54,131 nucleotides of DNA. Origin: Alphaproteobacteria bacterium. GTDB lineage: Bacteria; Pseudomonadota; Alphaproteobacteria; Micavibrionales; Micavibrionaceae. The notes below the pieces were generated by a model. The model saw only the letters and a program-made list of their open reading frames with translations, ran no database searches and was not told where the DNA came from. The DNA lies in contig RZZS01000008.1 of assembly GCA_009929775.1 (NCBI GenBank), positions 1-54,131 on the forward strand, written 5' to 3'. The translations under genes and the position numbers were made by a program. Shown in pieces: positions 33,231 through 41,493 of the stretch; the first letter of the stretch is position 1, and each line of letters starts with the position of its first letter.

Positions 33231-34910
33231 ATGGCCGAAGAGACCAAAGCGCCCTACCGCGTTCTCGCGCGCAAATACCGTCCGCAGCACTTCGATGACC
33301 TGATCGGGCAGGATACGCTTGTCCGCACGCTTCGAAACGCGATTCAAGGCGGGCGTATCGCGCACGCGTTCATGCTCACCGGCATTCGCGGCGTCGGCAA
33401 AACCACTACGGCGCGGATCATCGCCAAGGCGCTCAATTACACCGGCCCGGACGGCAAAGCCGGTCCCACGACAGGACCGACGGACGACTGCGCCGTCTGC
33501 CGGGCGATCACGGAGGATCGTCACCCGGATGTGCTGGAAATGGACGCCGCCTCGCGCACCGGCGTCAACGACATTCGCGAAATTCTCGACGGAGTCCGCT
33601 ATGCCCCGACCTCGGCGCGCTACAAGATCTACATCATCGACGAGGTGCACATGCTCTCGACCAGCGCCTTCAACGCACTGCTGAAGACGCTGGAGGAACC
33701 GCCGCCGCATGTGAAGTTCATCTTCGCGACGACCGAGATTCGCAAAGTCCCGGTGACAGTTCTCTCACGCTGCCAGCGTTTCGATTTACGCCGCGTCGAT
33801 TCGGGCTCGCTAAAAGACCACTACCGCAACATCTGCCAAAAGGAAGGCATGGAGATTGAAGAGGAAGCGCTCTCGCTGATCGCCCGCGCGGCGGACGGGA
33901 GCGTGCGCGATGGTCTCTCCCTGCTCGATCAGGCGATGACGCTCTCAAGCGGACAGGTCAGCGCAAAGCAGATCGAGGACATGCTCGGCCTCGCCGATCG
34001 CAGCCGCGTTCTGCGCCTTCTCGAGATGGCGCTCTCGGGCGAGATCGCCCCGGCGCTCGAAGCGATGGACGACATGCACAAGGCTGGCGCGGACCCCGCT
34101 GTTCTGATGGAGGACATGCTCGATTACGTCCATCTGCTCTCGCGTATGAAGGCCGCGCCGAAAGCGGGCGGGGCGCGGATGAACATGGACAGCGAAACGT
34201 TTGAGAAATGCTCCGTGCTCGCCGCCGAACTGCCCATGCCCGTTCTTGGTCGCGCCTGGCAGATTCTCCTCAAGGGCATCGGCGAAATCGCGGGCGCGCC
34301 TAACCCGCAAGCAGCCGCGGAAATGCTCGTCATTCGCCTTGCCTACGCCTCGGACCTGCCAGACCCCGCCGACCTGATCCGTAAACTGCAAAGCGGAGGA
34401 GGCGACCACCCCGCTGAAGCCCGGCATCAGACCCCGAACAACGGCAGCAGCGGCGTTCACGCCTCGCGCGGCGGCAGTGCGGCAATGGCGATGGCCTCAC
34501 AGCCCGCGCCAGTTGAGTTTTCCGCACACACGCCGCCACAGACCATCGAGGACATTGTCGCCGTCCTTCAGGCGGCTAGTGAACCGGTTCTGGCCAGCCA
34601 CGTGTTTCTCTACGTCCACCCGATCAGGATCACGCCGGGACGCATTGAAATTAACGTCGAGCCGGACGCACCGGACACGTTGCCCTCGAATCTCGGCAGA
34701 GCGCTCGGCAAGGCACTCGGGGAACGATGGATGGTCTCCGTCTCAAGCGCAAAACCGGGCGAGCCGACGCTGGCACAGCGGGAGAAAACGGCGTACGAAG
34801 CAAAAATCGCCGAGATTGCGGCCCAGCCGCTCGTAAAAGAGATTATGGCCCTTTTCCCGGGCGCAGAAATTGCTAAACTCATTCCCAAACAAAAGGATTC
34901 GAGCTCATGA
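33231..34910 (+). CDS. dnaX: DNA polymerase III subunit gamma/tau
   Basis: DnaX is the clamp-loader ATPase that organises the replicative holoenzyme. The 559 residues show Walker A GIRGVGKT (51-58), Walker B-like IIDEVHMLS, and the SRCQRFDLRRV arginine-finger region. The zinc-binding module is reduced: normally four cysteines with CxxCxxC; here CAVCRAI gives C87 and C90 only, with three residues missing relative to the usual CGVCxxC. The C-terminal tau-like part (about 380-559) is short. The gene overlaps ybaB by 4 bases (34907-34910). Confidence 0.95.
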   Translation: MAEETKAPYRVLARKYRPQHFDDLIGQDTLVRTLRNAIQGGRIAHAFMLTGIRGVGKTTTARIIAKALNYTGPDGKAGPTTGPTDDCAVCRAITEDRHPDVLEMDAASRTGVNDIREILDGVRYAPTSARYKIYIIDEVHMLSTSAFNALLKTLEEPPPHVKFIFATTEIRKVPVTVLSRCQRFDLRRVDSGSLKDHYRNICQKEGMEIEEEALSLIARAADGSVRDGLSLLDQAMTLSSGQVSAKQIEDMLGLADRSRVLRLLEMALSGEIAPALEAMDDMHKAGADPAVLMEDMLDYVHLLSRMKAAPKAGGARMNMDSETFEKCSVLAAELPMPVLGRAWQILLKGIGEIAGAPNPQAAAEMLVIRLAYASDLPDPADLIRKLQSGGGDHPAEARHQTPNNGSSGVHASRGGSAAMAMASQPAPVEFSAHTPPQTIEDIVAVLQAASEPVLASHVFLYVHPIRITPGRIEINVEPDAPDTLPSNLGRALGKALGERWMVSVSSAKPGEPTLAQREKTAYEAKIAEIAAQPLVKEIMALFPGAEIAKLIPKQKDSSS

Positions 34911-35218
34911 CGATGAATATCCAGAAAATGATGCAGCAGGCGCAGATGATGCAGACCCGCATGCAGGAACTTCAGACGCGCCTCGCCGACGTCGAGGTCG
35001 ACGGGCAAAGCGGCGGCGGCATGGTTGCCGTGCGCATGACCTGCAAGGGCGATATCCGCAAGATCACCATCGACCCCTCGATCATCAACCCGGCCGACAA
35101 GGAAACGCTCGAAGACCTCGTCGCGGCGGCGGTCAACAACGCGCGCGTCAACGCCGACCAGACCATCGCGTCCGAAACGCAGAAAATGATGAGCGAACTC
35201 GGTTTGCCAAGCCAGTAA
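34907..35218 (+). CDS. ybaB: YbaB/EbfC nucleoid-associated protein
   Basis: This 103-residue, methionine- and glutamine-rich N-terminal protein (NIQKMMQQAQMMQTRMQ) has the family core VEVDGQSGGGMVAVRMTCKGDIRKITIDPS. It forms dimers that bind DNA with low specificity. The start overlaps the end of dnaX (ATGA), as in the common dnaX-ybaB-recR arrangement. recR, usually next, is not here. Confidence 0.95.
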   Translation: MTMNIQKMMQQAQMMQTRMQELQTRLADVEVDGQSGGGMVAVRMTCKGDIRKITIDPSIINPADKETLEDLVAAAVNNARVNADQTIASETQKMMSELGLPSQ

Positions 35219-35224
35219 TCCGCC

Positions 35225-36430
35225 ATGGCCGCACCGACCACTGGCTGCAAGCTCCTGAAACTGAATTCCGGCGACGAGCAGTTCCGCCTTGCCGCCAAGT
35301 TTGTGTTCCTTGGCGTCATCGCCGGACTTGCTTTCCTGACGGGCGGCGAAACGCGAGATGTCGTTCGCGCGGCGATTGCCGATGCCTATATCGAGGTCTC
35401 GACCTTTGTCGCCGCCACGCTTGCCCTGTTCTATTTCGCCGAGCACGCGCTCAAACTCGACACGGCGTACCTTTTGAACAGGTACCGCGCCTGGCACGTA
35501 CCGATCGCCGCCGTAATGGGCGCCCTTCCGGGCTGCGGCGGCGCGATTGTCGTCATCACGCAGTATGTCAGCGGGCGCCTTGGTTTTGGCGCCGTCGTCG
35601 CCGTGCTGTGCTCGACCATGGGCGACGCCGCATTCCTGCTGCTCGCCCAGGAGCCGCAAACCGCCCTGCTCGTCTATGCCATCTCGATGACGGCAGGTGT
35701 GACGTTCGGCTACCTGGTCGAGTTCATCCACGGCAAGGACTTCCTGAAATACGAGTCGCCGGACAAGCGTCTCGTGAGCGATTTCGGCATGGTCTGCGGC
35801 ATGCCGAGCCGCATAAGCCCGTTGCGCAAACCCTGGATCGCCTTGATGGTCCCGGGCCTTTCGCTTGGAATCGGGGCAGCGCTTCAGGCTGACACGGATG
35901 CATGGTTCGGACCGCTCGCCGCTTATGAGCCGACAACATGGATCGGTCTGACCGGCGCGTTTCTCTGTGCAACCATGTGGGCGCTCAGTCCCAACATGGG
36001 CCCGAGCGTGACCAACCTGACCGGCAACGTCGCGGGCCCGCATCCCTACAAATGCCTGATCGACCGCGTGGCGATCGACACGAACTTCGTCACGGTCTGG
36101 GTGATTACGGCATTTCTACTGTTCGAACTCGCCCTTCTCTGGCTCGACCTTGATCTGCACGGACTTTTCGAGGGCGTTATCTGGCTCATGCCGCTGATGG
36201 CCACCTTCATCGGCTTCATTCCCGGATGCGGGCCGCAAATCATCGTCACCACCATGTATCTGAACGGCATCGTGCCGTTCTCGGCGCTCATCGCCAACGC
36301 CATCAGCAACGACGGCGACGCCCTCTTCCCGGCGATAGCACTGGCGCCCAAAGCGGCAATTCTCGCCACGCTCTACACGGCCGTCCCGGCTCTGCTGATC
36401 TCGTACGGGTGGCTGATTTTTGCAGAGTGA
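35225..36430 (+). CDS. ArsP_2-type 10TM putative metal exporter
   Basis: This 401-residue protein has two sets of about five membrane helices, each with a GCGG/GCGPQ motif (ALPGCGGAIVVITQYVSG and FIPGCGPQIIVTTMY) that marks the putative heavy-metal or manganese exporter family. The internal repeat suggests a duplicated fold. It begins six bases after ybaB, where recR would normally be, so it shares the dnaX-ybaB transcript or was inserted there. The start is an ATG at 35225. The transported ion is unknown. Confidence 0.85.
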   Translation: MAAPTTGCKLLKLNSGDEQFRLAAKFVFLGVIAGLAFLTGGETRDVVRAAIADAYIEVSTFVAATLALFYFAEHALKLDTAYLLNRYRAWHVPIAAVMGALPGCGGAIVVITQYVSGRLGFGAVVAVLCSTMGDAAFLLLAQEPQTALLVYAISMTAGVTFGYLVEFIHGKDFLKYESPDKRLVSDFGMVCGMPSRISPLRKPWIALMVPGLSLGIGAALQADTDAWFGPLAAYEPTTWIGLTGAFLCATMWALSPNMGPSVTNLTGNVAGPHPYKCLIDRVAIDTNFVTVWVITAFLLFELALLWLDLDLHGLFEGVIWLMPLMATFIGFIPGCGPQIIVTTMYLNGIVPFSALIANAISNDGDALFPAIALAPKAAILATLYTAVPALLISYGWLIFAE

Positions 36431-36457
36431 GATGGACGTCGAAGAAAGAAGATCGAC

Positions 36458-37273
36458 TTGAAAATTCTGACCTGGAACATTAACTCCGTACGCCTGCGCA
36501 TCAATCTCCTGCTGCGGCTGATGGAGGAAGAACAACCGGATATCGTCTGCCTGCAGGAAACCAAGACTCCCGACGAGCACTTCCCGCTCGAGGCCGTGAC
36601 GAAGGCGGGATACGCGCATACGCACATCCATGGCATGAAAAGCTATAACGGCGTGGCAGTGCTTTCAAAGGTACCGTTCAAAACGCAGGAAATCTGGCAC
36701 CGCTGCGGGAAAGAGGATTGCCGCCATGTGGCGGTCCATGTCGACACGCCTGCCTTTGCCGAGCCGCTCCAGATACACTGCCTCTACATCCCGGCAGGCG
36801 GCGACGAGCCGGATCCGGAGGTGAACGACAAATTCGCGCACAAGCTTGATTTCGTAGACGAGATGGCGCGCTGGTTCGCGGACCAGTACACGCCCGATCA
36901 GCCGCTCGTGGCGCTTGGGGATTTCAACATCGCCCCGCTCGAGAACGACGTCTGGTCCCACAAGCAACTTCTCAAGGTCGTCAGCCATACGCCCGTCGAG
37001 GTGGAAAAGCTGAAAGAAATGCAGAACTCGCTGGACTGGCAGGACGCCATACGCCACTTCATCCCGCCCGAAGACAAGGCGTACACCTGGTGGAGCTACC
37101 GCAATCGCGACTGGAGGAAGTCTGACCGGGGCCGCAGGCTCGATCATATCTGGCTGACAAAGCCGGTCATGCCTTTCCTCACACATCACAAGATTTGCAT
37201 AGACACCAGGGACTGGAGTCAGCCATCAGACCACGTCCCGGTCCTTGCTCGGCTTGACCTACAGCTCCAGTGA
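36458..37273 (+). CDS. xthA: Exodeoxyribonuclease III
   Basis: ExoIII-type enzymes cut abasic sites in base-excision repair. The 271 residues carry the family motifs KILTWNINSVRLR at the start, CLQETK, VALGDFNIAP, LDHIWL and the final SDHVPVLARL with the catalytic Asp-His. The start codon is TTG at 36458, preceded by a purine-rich GAAGAAAGAAG. It follows the exporter gene by 27 bases, and its stop overlaps by 15 bases the end of the convergent gene at 37259-38011. Confidence 0.94.
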   Translation: MKILTWNINSVRLRINLLLRLMEEEQPDIVCLQETKTPDEHFPLEAVTKAGYAHTHIHGMKSYNGVAVLSKVPFKTQEIWHRCGKEDCRHVAVHVDTPAFAEPLQIHCLYIPAGGDEPDPEVNDKFAHKLDFVDEMARWFADQYTPDQPLVALGDFNIAPLENDVWSHKQLLKVVSHTPVEVEKLKEMQNSLDWQDAIRHFIPPEDKAYTWWSYRNRDWRKSDRGRRLDHIWLTKPVMPFLTHHKICIDTRDWSQPSDHVPVLARLDLQLQ

Positions 37274-38011
37274 AGAGGTTACATTAGTACTTGTACGATA
37301 TCGACGGTCAAGATGCGCCGCCGAGCCAATGGCCGGAGGGCCAAGGCGGACAAGAACGTTCTGAGCTGCACCGCCGAGAGCAAACGAACTAACTCCCCCG
37401 GGCTGCACGGCAGCAAGAACAAGCGGACGCACGAAATTTGCGGCTGCCTTGCCGAGCGGCAGATCGTCAACCTGCTGCAAAACAGCCTCGACAGTGTGCG
37501 GATCCATGGGAGCGGCCATTTCCTCGGCATCCGGCATTATGTGACCCATCGCGGCGTCGACGTCGCCGGTCTGCAAATAGGACAAGGCACCCGCAAGAAC
37601 GGCGACAAGGACCGCCCCGTGACGTCCCATCCCACCCATTCGCCTCTGGGTTTCGGAACCGCCAGACTGACCGATAACCGCGCCGATCCTGTTAAAAGGG
37701 CCTGTTACGCCCTCAAATTCGGAACGTGTCACATGGATAAGGACCTTATCCGGAGTCGGATGTTTGGCCAGAAGCGCATCATAGTCGGCGTGCGATCCGG
37801 CAAAAAACGGGATCAGATTGCCGTCCCGGTCCTTGGCAAGCAGAACCCGGCGACCGCCCGGAAGATCGAGACTGTATATTCCTTTTTCCTTTTTTTCGCG
37901 AACCAGGGTTGGATCGGAAAGCGCCTGCTGGGCCTTCGTCTCAAATGCCTCCCGAAGCTGGGGGTTCTTGCCGAGAATTTTTAAAAAACTCTTTGTTACG
38001 AGTAACTCCAT
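37259..38011 (-). CDS. Protein with RelE-like N-terminus, unknown C-terminus
   Basis: The 250-residue protein starts MELLVTKSFLKIL and over residues 1-90 shows the helix-strand plan of RelE/ParE/HigB toxins: basic helices, KEKGIYSLDLPGGRRVLLAKDRDG, then FFAGSHADYDALL. The remaining 160 residues have a hydrophobic stretch ([17 protein letters not shown]) and no known motif. The start at 38011 is chosen because of the AGGGAAA site; an earlier Met at 38041 is possible. It follows the acidic gene at 38031 by 19 bases. The toxin-like relation is by fold pattern only. Confidence 0.5.
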   Translation of the reverse strand: MELLVTKSFLKILGKNPQLREAFETKAQQALSDPTLVREKKEKGIYSLDLPGGRRVLLAKDRDGNLIPFFAGSHADYDALLAKHPTPDKVLIHVTRSEFEGVTGPFNRIGAVIGQSGGSETQRRMGGMGRHGAVLVAVLAGALSYLQTGDVDAAMGHIMPDAEEMAAPMDPHTVEAVLQQVDDLPLGKAAANFVRPLVLAAVQPGGVSSFALGGAAQNVLVRLGPPAIGSAAHLDRRYRTSTNVTSSLEL

Positions 38012-38030
38012 TTTCCCTGTCCCCAGTGCT

Positions 38031-38525
38031 TTACGGTTCACGGCCCCCGATTTTCAGACGGACGACCGGAGAAGACTCCTCTGCCTCCTCGACTGCCCGA
38101 TCCGCAAGTCTTTGCAAAATCGCGGCCTTATTCGGATCACTCGCCAGTTCTTCTTCCGCGATATTCCAGGCAAGTTCGCTGAATAGCTGAAGTTCGAAAA
38201 GACGGGCACGCTGAAACGCCTGCGGTTCTTCCCCCTCGATCGCCTCGCAGATTTCCTCGACGAGCGCCTTCAATTGAGGATCCAGGCGGCTTGAGATGCG
38301 CGCCGCCCTGTCGTCCGGCAGATCCATGGCATTCGCCTCGAAGAGCGTCACATGGCGATCAAGCGCCTCATCCCGCTCGAAAGCGCCGATTGCTGCGTCG
38401 ACACTCTCCCCCGGGACGCTTGCGTCGCGACACATCCGCACGACGTGCCTTTGCGCCGCGCTGTCGAGAAAACCCGCGCTCGCCGCGATTTTTCGGAACT
38501 TGTCCGCGCTGAAGAATGCCTGCAT
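38031..38525 (-). CDS. Acidic helical protein, unknown
   Basis: The 164 residues (from the ATG at 38525, with AGGAGGG before it) are rich in alanine, glutamate and aspartate, with predicted helices throughout, such as LVEEICEAIEGEEPQ and LADRAVEEAEESS. No signal peptide and no family recognised. It is the upstream partner of the RelE-like gene, with only 19 bases between them. In a toxin-antitoxin interpretation it would be the antitoxin, as antitoxins are often acidic and upstream. Confidence 0.5.
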   Translation of the reverse strand: MQAFFSADKFRKIAASAGFLDSAAQRHVVRMCRDASVPGESVDAAIGAFERDEALDRHVTLFEANAMDLPDDRAARISSRLDPQLKALVEEICEAIEGEEPQAFQRARLFELQLFSELAWNIAEEELASDPNKAAILQRLADRAVEEAEESSPVVRLKIGGREP

Positions 38526-38748
38526 TTTCGTTGCCCTCCTCACAATGCTAAAAGACAAAACTGAAAACTTGATAAACGTCCATAGAAAAATGCCAGGATC
38601 CGTGCCCGGGCGACTTTATTCACTACCTCGGGACCCGTTCGAGCCGGATAAACAGTCTTAATCGAAGCGGAAAGCTGTTTCCCTTGGGGGTTGGAATTTG
38701 GCTCCCATGGATTAATATGACCCCTGCAGAATTGAATGGAACCCCGAT

Positions 38749-39033
38749 ATGGAAGAGCTTCAGGTATTCCGCCAGAAAATCGACGCCCTCGACGACCGGA
38801 TCCTTGCGCTGCTCGGCGAACGTTACGAGGTGGTTCGGGAGGTGGGGCAGCTCAAGCGCCGAGAGGGCATCGCGCTTGTCCAGGAAGGCCGCGTCGACGA
38901 GGTTCTGACCCGATGCGCCGGAGTCGGCGAGATCAACGGTCTCGACCCGGCCTTCGTTCGCCTTCTTTATCGTTTAATGATCGACCATGCCCACGAGGTG
39001 GAGCGGCGAATCATTGAAGGCGCGGATTCATGA
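38749..39033 (+). CDS. AroQ-type chorismate mutase domain protein
   Basis: The 94 residues form the all-helical AroQ chorismate mutase: FRQKIDALDDRILALLGERYEVVREVGQLKRREG with the active-site Arg and Lys, and RLLYRLMIDHAHEVERR. It would convert chorismate to prephenate, the first step toward phenylalanine and tyrosine. It is a free-standing module rather than fused to prephenate dehydratase. It overlaps rsmB by 4 bases. Confidence 0.9.
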   Translation: MEELQVFRQKIDALDDRILALLGERYEVVREVGQLKRREGIALVQEGRVDEVLTRCAGVGEINGLDPAFVRLLYRLMIDHAHEVERRIIEGADS

Positions 39034-40373
39034 GCGATCCCGAAGAATACCGGCACGCGCCGCCCGAAAACCCTGCAGGCGCGCTTTCGGCCCGTGCGGC
39101 GGCACTCGACATCATCGAGTCAGTCCTCAGGCGCAAACACGAGCTTGACCTCGCGCTGGAAACCGCGGAAGCATTCACGTCGCTTCCCGCGCGCGACCGG
39201 GCTTTTGCGCGCATGCTCGCCACCACAACCCTGCGCCGCCTCGGGCAGATCGACGATTTGCTCCGCCGCGCGCAAACCCGACCCGACAACGCCATGCCCG
39301 CGGCGGTTCAGAACGTGCTCCGAATCGGCGTCTGCCAGCTTCTCTTCATGGAGGTACCCGACCATGCAGCAGTGGACACCTCCGTGCGCCTTGCCGAACG
39401 CGCCGAACTCTCACGTCTAAAGGGCCTCGTCAACGGCATCCTGCGCACCATGACGCGCGAGGGGCGAGAGTGGGCGGGCAAACAGGACGAGACACGCCTC
39501 AATACGCCCCACTGGCTGATGGAGCAGTGGATTCTTGATTACGGGCTGCGCACCGCTGCCGAAGTTGCGCAGGCATCGCTTGCCGAAGCGCCGCTCGATA
39601 TCACCGTCAAGAACCCCGGCATGATCGAATACTGGGCGAACGAACTTGAAGCCGCCATCCTGCCGACCGGCTCGCTGCGCCGCGCTTCGGGCGGGCGCGT
39701 CACGGACCTGCCCGGATTTGACGATGGCATGTGGTGGATTCAGGATGCCGCTGCCGCCCTCCCTGCCAGACTGCTGGGCGATGTGAACGGAAAGGACGTG
39801 CTCGATCTCTGCGCCGCGCCCGGTGGCAAGACCGCCCAGCTCGCCGCGATGGGAGCGAATGTCACGGCCCTCGACCGCTCGATAAAGCGTCTGCAGCGAC
39901 TTGAAGAGAATATGAAGCGCCTTCGCCTTGGCGAGCACGTCCGCACCGAAGCCGCCGATGCCTCTGTCTGGCGCCCGCGGGAGCCCGCGCCCTTTATCCT
40001 GCTGGATGCGCCCTGCACGGCGACCGGCACGATCCGGCGTAACCCGGATATCCTGCACCTGAAGTCGAAATCAGACATGGACCGGCTGGTGTCCCTGCAA
40101 GGAAATCTCCTGGCCAATGCGGCCACGATGCTCGCGCCGGGGGGCACGCTGATCTATTGCACCTGCTCGCTGCAAAAGGCGGAAGGCGAAGCGCTCGTGG
40201 AGCAGTTCCTCGCCGAAAGCCCGGGATTTGTCCGCAAGCCCATCACTCAGCAAGAAGCCCCCATCGAAGGCGCGATCACGCCCGAAGGCGACCTGCGCCT
40301 CTTCCCGTTCCATATGGCCGCGCATGGCGGAATGGACGGGTTTTATGTGGCGCGGCTAAGACGATCATCCTGA
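39030..40373 (+). CDS. rsmB: 16S rRNA m5C967 methyltransferase
   Basis: RsmB methylates C967 of 16S rRNA. The 447 residues have an N-terminal NusB-like helical domain (about 20-165) and a C-terminal SAM-dependent RNA methyltransferase (about 180-447) with DLCAAPGGKTAQLAAMG, DAPCTATGTIRRNPDI and the catalytic TCSLQKAEGE. The start overlaps the preceding gene by four bases (ATGA). rpe follows about 450 bases later, and the order rsmB-rpe-heparinase-like is common in alphaproteobacteria. Confidence 0.94.
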   Translation: MSDPEEYRHAPPENPAGALSARAAALDIIESVLRRKHELDLALETAEAFTSLPARDRAFARMLATTTLRRLGQIDDLLRRAQTRPDNAMPAAVQNVLRIGVCQLLFMEVPDHAAVDTSVRLAERAELSRLKGLVNGILRTMTREGREWAGKQDETRLNTPHWLMEQWILDYGLRTAAEVAQASLAEAPLDITVKNPGMIEYWANELEAAILPTGSLRRASGGRVTDLPGFDDGMWWIQDAAAALPARLLGDVNGKDVLDLCAAPGGKTAQLAAMGANVTALDRSIKRLQRLEENMKRLRLGEHVRTEAADASVWRPREPAPFILLDAPCTATGTIRRNPDILHLKSKSDMDRLVSLQGNLLANAATMLAPGGTLIYCTCSLQKAEGEALVEQFLAESPGFVRKPITQQEAPIEGAITPEGDLRLFPFHMAAHGGMDGFYVARLRRSS

Positions 40374-40483
40374 CCAAATGCGGACCTCATTTTCCGAAGA
40401 AGAGAGAATTGTGGGCGGGGAACCTTTTCACGGGCAAAGCGTACGCGGGAGAGAACAGGAAATCAAAAACGGAGACCGCGCCC

Positions 40484-40621
40484 ATGAACCTACTTCAGCC
40501 GCCCGGACAACCCCCAGCCTTCGAGCCGACGAATAACAGAATCGCTCCTGCACCTCCGCCTGCGAACCGCATGGCCATTGATCTCGGCGAACTCATCCGG
40601 CAGAACCGGCGGGAGAGATAG
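40484..40621 (+). CDS. Small ORF, 45 residues
   Basis: This short ORF reads MNLLQPPGQPPAFEPTN and ends in GELIRQNRRER, with a proline-rich middle and a basic tail. GGAGA lies eight bases before the ATG. It sits between rsmB and rpe with no overlapping alternative. Small proline-rich proteins of this form occur between these genes in related bacteria as far as I recall, but the function is not known. Confidence 0.4.
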   Translation: MNLLQPPGQPPAFEPTNNRIAPAPPPANRMAIDLGELIRQNRRER

Positions 40622-40827
40622 GTGGACTGCCGTTATTTTCTGCTTCCAGAAAAGCAAAACCCCCAGGCTGCCGGACAATAAATTTCTTTCATTTTATGCC
40701 CGTCAGGACGTGAAACCCGTTCCAAAAGCTGCTATACATAAAGATGTGGATACTTCTGCGCCTCTAACGACTCCCGTTTGACTCTTCTTTTTCGTGCGCC
40801 AACGCCCCTGACGCTTTCGGTGACGCC

Positions 40828-41493
40828 ATGTTCAAAGCCAAAGATATCCGAATCGCCCCCTCGATTCTCTCCTCCGACTTCGCCCAGCTAGGTTCTGAAG
40901 TGCGGCGAATCGACGATGCCGGTGCCGATTACATTCACGTCGACGTCATGGACGGTCATTTCGTGCCGAACCTGACCATCGGCCCGAACGTCGTCAAAGC
41001 GATTCGTCCCCACTCGCAAAAGCCATTCGACGTCCATCTGATGATCTCCCCGGCGGATCCGTATATCGAAGCCTTTGCCAAGGCGGGCGCGGACATCATC
41101 ACCGTTCACCCCGAAGCGGGCCCCCACCTTCACCGCACCCTTCAGACGATTCGCGCTCTCGGCAAAAAATCGGGCGTCGCGCTCAATCCCGGTACGCCAG
41201 TAAACGTGCTTGAGAACGTAATGGATCTTGTCGATCTCGTCCTGGTCATGACCGTCAACCCTGGCTTCGGTGGTCAGGCTTTCATCCCTTGTCTCGCCAA
41301 AATCAAGGCCGTGCGTCACATGATTAACGGCCAGTCCCGCCCCGTCGATCTTGAGGTCGATGGCGGCATCAACCCCGAAACCGCAAAACTGGTCATTGAG
41401 GCGGGCGCAGACGTCCTCGTGGCCGGAACTTCAGTCTTCAAGGATGGTCCCGATGGATATGCCGCAAATATTGAAGCCCTCCGTGGACGCTAG
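40828..41493 (+). CDS. rpe: Ribulose-phosphate 3-epimerase
   Basis: This enzyme interconverts ribulose 5-phosphate and xylulose 5-phosphate in the pentose phosphate pathway. The 221 residues show [14 protein letters not shown] at the start, [16 protein letters not shown] with the metal ligands, [13 protein letters not shown] and [13 protein letters not shown] near the end, all diagnostic of the TIM-barrel family. The heparinase-like gene overlaps its 3' end by 41 bases. Confidence 0.96.
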   Translation: MFKAKDIRIAPSILSSDFAQLGSEVRRIDDAGADYIHVDVMDGHFVPNLTIGPNVVKAIRPHSQKPFDVHLMISPADPYIEAFAKAGADIITVHPEAGPHLHRTLQTIRALGKKSGVALNPGTPVNVLENVMDLVDLVLVMTVNPGFGGQAFIPCLAKIKAVRHMINGQSRPVDLEVDGGINPETAKLVIEAGADVLVAGTSVFKDGPDGYAANIEALRGR

